Below are positions 1-4,569 of a DNA stretch of 41,840 bases, in pieces. How positions within the stretch are numbered: the first letter of the stretch is position 1; each line of letters begins with the position of its first letter. Below the pieces are notes generated by a model. That model did no database searches. It saw only the letters and a list, made by a program, of their open reading frames with translations, and had not been told where the DNA came from. Origin of the DNA: Albidovulum marisflavi. Lineage in GTDB: Bacteria; Pseudomonadota; Alphaproteobacteria; Rhodobacterales; Rhodobacteraceae. The position numbers were made by a program, and so were the translations under genes. The stretch lies in NCBI RefSeq assembly GCF_025751435.1, contig NZ_JAOWKY010000008.1, forward strand, positions 1 to 41,840, written 5' to 3'.

Positions 1-47
1 AGCTTCCCAAGCTTACGACGAGGGTTCGATTCCCTTCACCCGCTCCA
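1..47 (+). tRNA. 3' part of tRNA-Gly(CCC); attL core
   Basis: This is the 3' part of a tRNA gene. It has the anticodon loop TTCCCAA (anticodon CCC), a four-base variable loop, a T-arm with loop TTCGATT and five-base stem, the 3' acceptor strand CACCCGC, discriminator T and an encoded CCA. U73 with a CACCCGC acceptor strand fits bacterial tRNA-Gly. The 5' half lies outside the window to the left, so this copy probably completes a working host tRNA. The same 47 bases recur at the right end, so it is also the attL core. The identity probably begins in the anticodon stem, but its true left edge cannot be seen. Confidence 0.9.
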
Positions 48-130
48 AGAGAAACCCCCGTAACCATCTGATAATAAAGACGTTTTTGCGGTGATATCCG
101 CGACAGTCACAACCGCGATAACCTGAACAA

Positions 131-484
131 ATGGACAACAACGGACAAAACCGGCCAGAAAGTCCCGATGAGTCCCGAGAAAAGTCCCGAAGCGGTTCGC
201 GCCCTGTTCCCCCCTTCACGAAGAAGCCCGCCGCGCGGGATCCGTCCCGCCAGGTCGTCCGGTGGGAGGTCAGGTGCGGCGGTTGGGTGATCGGAATCGC
301 GCACTACGAACTGCACAGCAATGCTGAACCCGATCGGCGCTGGTGCTGGTTCAGTTTCCTGATCGGTGGGGATCGCGGCAGAGTCGCCACCGAAGAGGCA
401 GCTCTGGCATCTCTGAAGGCCGCTGCAATCGACTGCATCGAGGTGCACGGCGAACTGGTATTTCCGGGGCAGGCCTACAGGTAA
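131..484 (+). CDS. Hypothetical protein, 117 aa, next to attL
   Basis: I do not recognise this protein. Residues 1-40 are polar, rich in Ser, Arg and Pro and probably disordered. Residues 43-117 look folded, with a Trp-rich beta-like segment (RWEVRCGGWVIGIAHYEL, then RRWCWFSFLIGGDRG) followed by a helix (TEEAALASLKAAAIDCIE). No clear Shine-Dalgarno precedes the ATG, so the start is uncertain and the true start may be further in. The 5' end overlaps the AGTCCCG repeats proposed as integrase arm sites. It is the only plus-strand gene at the left end and converges on the GNAT gene 4 bp away. Confidence 0.5.
   Translation: MDNNGQNRPESPDESREKSRSGSRPVPPFTKKPAARDPSRQVVRWEVRCGGWVIGIAHYELHSNAEPDRRWCWFSFLIGGDRGRVATEEAALASLKAAAIDCIEVHGELVFPGQAYR
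161..190 (+). repeat. Three AGTCCCGA direct repeats, candidate integrase arm-type sites
   Basis: AGTCCCGA occurs at 161-168, 171-178 and 183-190. The last two have 12-bp spacing, the same as two AGTCCCGG boxes near attR (724-731 and 736-743 of the last kilobase, i.e. 41724-41743). In the excised circle the two groups would lie on either side of the attachment core, as expected for arm-type sites of a tyrosine integrase. Confidence 0.5.
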
Positions 485-488
485 ATCG

Positions 489-1022
489 TCAGCCCACAAG
501 ATCCTTGATGGTCCAGATCGGCAAGATCATCAGCGGGTTCCGCTCCTCCTCTGGCGCGGGCGCGAAGCCCAGACGCTCATAGAAGGCCGTAGTTCTGTCG
601 TTCAGGGAGCGCAGCGCAACGCCATAGATCGGGACGATATCGGAAACTGCGGACGCCTTCTTGAGCGCGTCCATAAGCATATGGGTCCCGAGCCCCTTGC
701 ACTGGAATAGACGATGGGTTGCGACCCACTCCAGGTAGAAGAACGGCGCCCCATCCTTCCACTTGTCCCTCTGATCGTGCTGAAGCTTGTCCTGCTTCTG
801 ATGATTCAGTGAAACGCTATAGAATCCGATACCCTCGGATCCCTCGCTCAATCTGGCGACGCTCACGCGCGCGCGGCCGGCGCCATGCAGCTTGAAGGAC
901 TTGTCCTTGGCCCAATGATCAATACCAGGTTCGCTACAGCAAAAATGTCGAAGACAGCTCTTCGATTTAATGGGCGTTATGCAGACGCGCTGCAGGTCGA
1001 GCTGCGGCTCTTGGGGCGGCAT
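489..1022 (-). CDS. GNAT family N-acetyltransferase, possible toxin
   Basis: The 177-aa product has the GNAT fold. Residues 27-72 (HFCCSEPGIDHWAKDK..., then ARVSVARL...GFYSVS) match the opening of the TacT/AtaT-type tRNA-acetylating toxins. An acetyl-CoA binding loop QCKGLG lies at 107-112. FYERLGF at 148-154 is the typical closing segment with a tyrosine near the cofactor. The family transfers acetyl groups from acetyl-CoA, in the toxin branch to aminoacyl-tRNA; the substrate here is unknown. The start is taken at ATG 1022; a TTG at 1046 is also in frame and no strong Shine-Dalgarno separates them. It overlaps the end of the upstream 75-aa gene by 56 bp, suggesting translational coupling. 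The GNAT call is firm; the toxin role is inference. Confidence 0.85.
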   Translation of the reverse strand: MPPQEPQLDLQRVCITPIKSKSCLRHFCCSEPGIDHWAKDKSFKLHGAGRARVSVARLSEGSEGIGFYSVSLNHQKQDKLQHDQRDKWKDGAPFFYLEWVATHRLFQCKGLGTHMLMDALKKASAVSDIVPIYGVALRSLNDRTTAFYERLGFAPAPEEERNPLMILPIWTIKDLVG

Positions 1023-1194
1023 CAGTGTTCTTCTTGTATCGATCAAACGCCTTGCGGAGCTCCGGCGTTACACCACCGGTCTCCCTATATACTTTGCGGC
1101 AGAAATCATACGCCTCTTTCTCGGAGGCGAAGCTTGCAGGCTTTTTCTTCACCGGCGCCCACTGGGCGAACAGCTTTTGAAGAGCGACAAACAT
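967..1194 (-). CDS. 75-aa protein, candidate antitoxin or partner of the GNAT protein
   Basis: This is a small basic protein with a helical core (FASEKEAYDFCRKVYRET, GGVTPELRKAFDRYKKN) and an Ala/Arg-rich tail. I believe similar short proteins with KEAYDFC...GGVTPELR are found beside GNAT genes in alphaproteobacteria, but I cannot confirm this here. It is not a ribbon-helix-helix (DUF1778) protein, the usual partner of TacT-type toxins. It is the first gene of a two-gene unit, and the GNAT reading frame starts inside it. A 9-bp inverted repeat (ATTTGCGAA/TTCGCAAAT) lies just upstream, as would suit autoregulation. The antitoxin role is a hypothesis. Confidence 0.6.
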   Translation of the reverse strand: MFVALQKLFAQWAPVKKKPASFASEKEAYDFCRKVYRETGGVTPELRKAFDRYKKNTDAAPRAAARPAARLHNAH

Positions 1195-1224
1195 GGCTAT
1201 GGGCCTACCTAAACAGAAGTCACA

Positions 1225-1287
1225 ATTTGCGAATGAACTTTCGCAGCCTCTTCACTTTTCTACTTGACTCACGAAAACTTCGCAAAT
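1225..1287. promoter_or_regulatory. Inverted repeat upstream of the GNAT pair, possible operator
   Basis: ATTTGCGAA at 1225-1233 and TTCGCAAAT at 1279-1287 are perfect inverted repeats 45 bp apart, 31 bp upstream of the 75-aa gene. A local stem GCGAA...TTCGC also lies in 1229-1244. No clear -35/-10 pair is visible on the minus strand. The rest of 1288-1416 shows no gene, apart from the 11-bp direct repeat TTGATGTGCAT at 1382-1392 and 1406-1416. Confidence 0.35.
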
Positions 1288-1416
1288 CACGAGTTCGAGG
1301 CACTATTTCACCAAATGTGGATCAGCGACCCGAACGAATCGCAGTTTCCCCAGATGTTGTGTCTACCCTCTGAGGAAAATTTTGATGTGCATTGGCGGCG
1401 AAGCCTTGATGTGCAT

Positions 1417-1616
1417 CTAGACTGAGTCGCGCAGGTTGTCCTGGAAACTCCGCAGCTCTCCGTCACTCGGCTTGCGATTGAAGGCAGCCAGCAAGTCCAC
1501 TTAAGCCGGTCCCGCGCAAGCCTGACGATGGCCGCGCGGGTCAACTCCACCTCGAAGACAAGCGCCCCGCTTTCATAGCAGCGCAGGACCCCGTCGGTGA
1601 AGGTGACAAACTTCAT
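1417..1616 (-). pseudogene. Small phage gene broken by a frameshift
   Basis: From ATG 1616 the frame reads like a small phage protein (MKFVTFTDGVLRCYESG, then LVFEVELTRAAIVRLARD). It loses coding character near 1496-1505. There the -1 frame takes over with DLLAAFNRKPSDGELRSF and QDNLRDSV, ending at a stop at 1417. Together the two halves would give a protein of about 65 residues. The join (CGG CTT AAG TGG on the minus strand) is not a slippery heptamer, and the -1 frame holds TAA just before the join, so a small indel or sequencing error is likelier than programmed shifting. Confidence 0.5.
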
Positions 1617-1815
1617 CGCCAGAACCACCGGCCTATCAGCCGCCACTTCGGCCAGCGGATCACATGGGATCGCCGTCTCACATCGCCTCGCCGATCTGAC
1701 CGCGCCAGTTCGTTCCGACGGCCGCCACACAGGCCGTTCCGCTTGGCGTAACCGCGATCGCCGTCTAGATCGCCGTCGCATCGTCGCGAACATCGCGCAC
1801 CGCATCTCAGCGCTC
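1617..1815 (-). other. Degenerate stretch, no convincing intact gene
   Basis: A ribosome-binding-type sequence (TAGGAGCG within a 13-bp CCAGATAGGAGCG, also found before the 89-aa gene at 2270-2282) precedes an ATG at 1805. The frame from that ATG is Arg-rich and unlike a protein. Another frame gives plausible segments (TAIAVTPSGTACVAAVGTNW, RGQIGEAM) interrupted by TAG. The TAG lies at a tandem duplication of about 12 bp (1756-1767 and 1768-1777). It reads as a decayed small gene. Confidence 0.35.
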
Positions 1816-1983
1816 CTATCTGGATTTGCCGGCCGGAGCCGACATGAACTTGCGCGCCTGATGCCAGCTGTCCCAGAATATGCCCGCCGCTGCGACGAAC
1901 TGCTCTCGGGTCATTCCTTCGCCGCTCCCCGCGCGCGCGGCGGCGAGTAGGTGATCGGCGGCGTCTTTCTGTTCCTCGGCCAC
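1816..1983 (-). CDS. Hypothetical protein, 55 aa
   Basis: The start is taken at GTG 1983, because GAGGAG overlaps the stop of the preceding gene 8 bp upstream and the longer frame would run through that gene. The product is helical and acidic at the N-terminus (EEQKDAADHLLAAARAGSGE), then TREQFVAAAGIFWDSWHQAR and a basic tail. I do not recognise it. It appears to be co-transcribed with the 89-aa gene, 11 bp upstream. Confidence 0.55.
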   Translation of the reverse strand: MAEEQKDAADHLLAAARAGSGEGMTREQFVAAAGIFWDSWHQARKFMSAPAGKSR

Positions 1984-1994
1984 GGCCTCGCTCC

Positions 1995-2264
1995 TCAGTT
2001 GGACAGCACGAAGGGCGGAACCCAAACGCGCTTGGGACCGAAACCCTCGGTCAGAAACTCGGTAGCGGGCCACTCCGAGACCTCGGCGGTTTCGCCCTCG
2101 GTGTAGCGAGTAAACACCTTTCCGCCCTCGACCTTCACCACCTCGTAGACCTCAAGGTCCGCGCGCGAGGTGGTGTAAAGGTGGCCAGCCTCGGGCGCCC
2201 ATTCGAGGCCCTGATAGAAGCGCAGGGCCATTGCCTCCAGCTTCTGCTTCTCGGTCAATTTCAT
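1995..2264 (-). CDS. Hypothetical protein, 89 aa
   Basis: The ATG at 2264 is preceded by TAGGAGCG with good spacing. The N-terminus is a helix (LTEKQKLEAMALRFYQGLEW) and the rest looks like a small beta domain (LYTTSRADLEVYEVVKVEGG, KVFTRYTEGETAEVSEWP) ending in VPPFVLSN. No known family is recognised. It is the first gene after the lysis genes in the direction of late transcription, in the segment where prophages often carry accessory genes. Confidence 0.65.
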   Translation of the reverse strand: MKLTEKQKLEAMALRFYQGLEWAPEAGHLYTTSRADLEVYEVVKVEGGKVFTRYTEGETAEVSEWPATEFLTEGFGPKRVWVPPFVLSN

Positions 2265-2389
2265 GCGTTCGCTCCTATCTGGACCCGTCTACGTACAATG
2301 ACGTACAACGGCGTAGTTGACATCGACACGCCCGCCTTATCGACGCAGCAGCCGCCACCGGGGCCAGCGCAGGACGCGCGAGCGGCCCC
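2265..2389. other. Intergenic region with ACGTACAA direct repeats
   Basis: No gene is seen. ACGTACAA occurs at 2291-2298 and 2301-2308, flanked by CTACG (2289-2293) and CGTAG (2312-2316), giving a compact dyad. It lies between the end of the spanin gene and the 89-aa gene and may be a regulator site or part of a promoter for the accessory genes. No T-rich terminator is visible. Confidence 0.3.
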
Positions 2390-2614
2390 TCACCCTTGCC
2401 ACCACGCGCCGGGGCAGTGCCCGCGTCCGTAGGCGTTCTGCACGTCGATCCGGACCGCCGCAGGGCGATCCGTGCGAACGATCTGCGCGGCGGTTTCAGG
2501 CGCGAACGTGATCGGCCCTGTCACCACGTCGCAGAAGCTCCCCGGCTGCATCGCGCAGTTAGCGGCGAGTAAGGCGATCGACAAGGCCAGCGTCGTCCTG
2601 GGTCTCGGCGTCAT
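2390..2614 (-). CDS. Outer-membrane spanin-like lipoprotein (Rz1-type)
   Basis: The 74-aa product starts with a basic stretch and a hydrophobic signal (TTLALSIALLAANC) whose cysteine at 20 could be lipidated. The Asn before the Cys is not the usual lipobox residue. The following GSFCDVVTGPITF resembles the Rz1-like subunits of many phages. The start is set at ATG 2614, inside the last part of the inner spanin gene and in another frame, giving 56 bp of overlap. This is the classical partly nested Rz/Rz1 arrangement. With the inner spanin it would fuse the inner and outer membranes in the last step of lysis. Confidence 0.65.
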   Translation of the reverse strand: MTPRPRTTLALSIALLAANCAMQPGSFCDVVTGPITFAPETAAQIVRTDRPAAVRIDVQNAYGRGHCPGAWWQG

Positions 2615-2795
2615 GTTCCAGCTCCTCTCGCTTGGTGATGGTCTGCAGGCGGCGCTTGACCGCCTGCGTCTCGCGCTTGCGATCGCGATCCGCACCGCCT
2701 TTCAGGTAGGCGGTCGCGATCGCCGCGACGGCCGCGCCCGCGGCGACCAGGTACGGCCAAAGCCCCCCAAGCAGCCCGAAGATCAGGTCAAGCAT
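2559..2795 (-). CDS. Inner-membrane spanin (Rz-like)
   Basis: The 78-aa product has one N-terminal membrane segment (about residues 2-31, LIFGLLGGLWPYLVAAGAAV onward). A strongly charged coiled-coil-like tail (DRDRKRETQAVKRRLQTITK, EELEHD...) follows. This is the form of i-spanins, which span the periplasm and bind the outer lipoprotein. The start overlaps the stop of the holin-like gene by 8 bp, and the end contains the start of the Rz1-like gene. Confidence 0.7.
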   Translation of the reverse strand: MLDLIFGLLGGLWPYLVAAGAAVAAIATAYLKGGADRDRKRETQAVKRRLQTITKREELEHDAETQDDAGLVDRLTRR

Positions 2796-2997
2796 CGGTC
2801 CCCCCCTGTTTCACCATGCGGCCCAATCCGCCCGCGATCAGGATCGCGACAGTCAGCCATGGAACCAGCGACGGCGGCATTTCCGCCTTCAGGTCCGGCG
2901 GCAGGTTCAGCCACGTGATCTGCAGCGCAGACGCGGCCGCCATTGATTGCATCGAGAACCAGCGCCATGCGCGGCCCGCGTCGTCGACCAGTCTCAT
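2788..2997 (-). CDS. Holin-like membrane protein, 69 aa
   Basis: The N-terminus is amphipathic (RLVDDAGRAWRWFSMQSMAA). Two hydrophobic stretches follow (about 20-33 and 44-60, PWLTVAILIAGGLGRMV), ending in a short charged tail. The pattern RLVDD..RAWRW.S.Q....ALQ..W..LP.DL matches small holin-like proteins of proteobacterial phages. It sits between endolysin and spanin, with its start 2 bp from the endolysin stop. Holins form the membrane lesion that lets endolysin out; here this is inferred from size, topology and position. Confidence 0.6.
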   Translation of the reverse strand: MRLVDDAGRAWRWFSMQSMAAASALQITWLNLPPDLKAEMPPSLVPWLTVAILIAGGLGRMVKQGGTDA

Positions 2998-2998
2998 C

Positions 2999-3730
2999 TC
3001 AGCCTCCGCAGATGATGGAAATGATGGGCAACGCGCAGAGCGATGCCTTGACGCCCGCCCACCACAGCGCCAGGGCGGCGGCGGCAGCGGCCAGGACGGC
3101 GCCAGCCGTCGTCGTGGCGCGCGGGGCCGACTTCGGCCGCGGTGGCGCAGCCTGCGGCGTGGGGACGATGTTCGGGCGGGTTTCGCGGATCGCCCGCACC
3201 ACGCGCAGGAATTCGTCCGTCGATGTCAGCGCCTTGTTCAGCCCGTCGCCGCTGTAGTAGGACGCGCCGGCCGGGACGGTCCATTTCTTGACGACCTTGC
3301 CGGCGGCGTTGCGCTTGACGCGCTCGACCGGCGTGACGACGGGCAGCGACGCCCATTCCATCGCCAGCGCATTGCAGAAGCGTTCGGCCGACCATTTGCC
3401 CGACAGGTAGCTGTCCAGGCCACGGCCCCGCATAAGTTCGTCCGCCAGCGCATCCTGCGTTCGCGCATCGAACAGCGCGTCTGGATCAGCCTTGCCGTGG
3501 CTGACCATCGCGCGCAGCGTGTCTTCCATGATCTGATAGGCCCCCGCGGCCTCGGACGGATAGCGCGCGTCGATCCTGTCCTGCCATGCCAGCACCTCGC
3601 GGACCTTCATCTGCGTCAGCGGGCGCGGCGGCAGGTCTTTTGCCTTGATGCCGCCATAGACCTGGTTGTAGCCCTTCGGCGCTTCGTGCCGCCGGATATA
3701 GGCTCGAAGCGGCGCCAGTTCTGCGCTCAT
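2999..3730 (-). CDS. Endolysin, lysozyme-like muramidase with C-terminal membrane segment
   Basis: Residues 1-150 resemble lambda-R-type and related phage lysozymes: YIRRHEAPKGYNQVYGGI with the likely catalytic Glu16, PLTQMKVREVLAWQ, and EAAGAYQIMEDTLRAMV. It would cut the glycan chains of peptidoglycan. A Pro/Ala/Lys-rich linker (about 190-208) leads to one or two hydrophobic segments at the C-terminus (AGAVLAAAAAALALWWAG, then ALPIISIICGG). Such a C-terminal anchor is unusual for a soluble endolysin and may delay release. The ATG overlaps the stop of the 45-aa gene (ATGA). Confidence 0.75.
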   Translation of the reverse strand: MSAELAPLRAYIRRHEAPKGYNQVYGGIKAKDLPPRPLTQMKVREVLAWQDRIDARYPSEAAGAYQIMEDTLRAMVSHGKADPDALFDARTQDALADELMRGRGLDSYLSGKWSAERFCNALAMEWASLPVVTPVERVKRNAAGKVVKKWTVPAGASYYSGDGLNKALTSTDEFLRVVRAIRETRPNIVPTPQAAPPRPKSAPRATTTAGAVLAAAAAALALWWAGVKASLCALPIISIICGG

Positions 3731-3864
3731 CGCACGGTCCTTTCGATGACAATGGTTCCGATCCAGCCCCAGCAGTCGGTCTGCGTGGCCCCGGTCAGGT
3801 AGGATGCCGCCATCAGCAGCACGATGGCCCAGACGCGCGCCTCGCGCTTAATGCGCGTCGTCAT
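3727..3864 (-). CDS. Small membrane protein, 45 aa, in the lysis cassette
   Basis: A 45-codon frame starts at ATG 3864 after a strong GGGAGG (7 bp spacing) and ends on a TGA that overlaps the endolysin ATG. It has a basic start (TTRIKREAR), one membrane segment (VWAIVLLMAASYLTGA), then TQTDCWGWIGTIVIERTVR. Both ends are coupled to neighbours (17 bp overlap upstream, ATGA downstream), which supports it strongly despite its size. It could be an accessory holin or antiholin; no family is recognised. Confidence 0.65.
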   Translation of the reverse strand: MTTRIKREARVWAIVLLMAASYLTGATQTDCWGWIGTIVIERTVR

Positions 3865-4192
3865 TGTCGGCCTCCCGGCGCTTGCGATCAAAGACGTCCA
3901 TGATCAGGCCCGACAGGCTGACGCCGGCCATCCCGACGATGAAGGCGCCCAGGCCAGCCGCGTCACCGACCGGCGCGATCTTGCCGATCGTCGGCTCAAG
4001 GATCGGCGTCGTCAGGGGGCCAAGGAACATCGCGCAGATGCCGCCGACGATCATGGTCACGACGCCCTCCGCCAGGCTGTGCCGCAGTGTCAGCCAGCGC
4101 ACCACGCCGCCCAGCCCGCCAGCGATCACGGCCTTTCCCGGATCGGTGGAAAACCAGGCGATGATGGCATCCAGTATCGAAGACCTGGTCAT
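3848..4192 (-). CDS. Holin-like membrane protein, 114 aa
   Basis: There are three probable membrane segments: about 20-35 (KAVIAGGLGGVVRWLTL), 42-65 (EGVVTMIVGGICAMFLGPLT) and 78-100 (AAGLGAFIVGMAGVSLSGLI). A charged C-terminal tail follows (FDRKRREADNDDAH), typical of class I holins. It is the first of the lysis genes after the tail genes; its ATG overlaps the stop of the BppU-like gene. It may be the true holin, with the 69-aa protein as partner, or the reverse. Confidence 0.6.
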   Translation of the reverse strand: MTRSSILDAIIAWFSTDPGKAVIAGGLGGVVRWLTLRHSLAEGVVTMIVGGICAMFLGPLTTPILEPTIGKIAPVGDAAGLGAFIVGMAGVSLSGLIMDVFDRKRREADNDDAH

Positions 4193-4569
4193 CAGAACGC
4201 CCCCCCCACGATCAGGCTGAAGGTGCCCTCGTCCGGGGCGATCAGCGTCATCGATGAGGGGAAGTCGACCTTGACCAGACCCTCGAACGTGCCGGGCTCA
4301 TCGATGTCGGCCGCGACGGGCTGCCACACGATCACGCCATCGACCGGCGACAGCGTGACGCTGCCCTGCCCCGGCACGGAATAGATCCCGTCGGCGATGG
4401 CGGCGGGCTTGCCGTTGACCTTCGGCGTTCCGCTGGCCCCAGCCGCGCGAAGCGACACGCGCGCATTCGTGGCCCCGGTCAGATCGATCGACCGGCCATG
4501 ACGATCGGTGAGCTGGATGAACAGCGGAATCCCCACGGACTCCGCCTTGCGATAGAATGTGGCGCTCAT
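4192..4569 (-). CDS. BppU-like tail/baseplate protein, 125 aa
   Basis: The sequence resembles the N-terminal domain of phage BppU-type upper baseplate proteins: IPLFIQLTDRHGRSIDLTGA, VSLRAAG, then a beta-rich remainder with VDGVIVWQPVAADIDEPGTF and a closing strand. This domain normally attaches receptor-binding parts to the tail tip. Here it stands alone directly after the repeat-rich tail protein, with which it may form a complex. No catalytic motif is present. Confidence 0.55.
   Translation of the reverse strand: MSATFYRKAESVGIPLFIQLTDRHGRSIDLTGATNARVSLRAAGASGTPKVNGKPAAIADGIYSVPGQGSVTLSPVDGVIVWQPVAADIDEPGTFEGLVKVDFPSSMTLIAPDEGTFSLIVGGAF

Noticed and set aside
131-200. Left AGTCCCG repeats as the remnant of a second integrase C-terminus
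   Set aside because: A remnant would be expected on the other side of the core and in line with more integrase sequence; nothing beyond the short repeat matches, so arm sites are the better reading.
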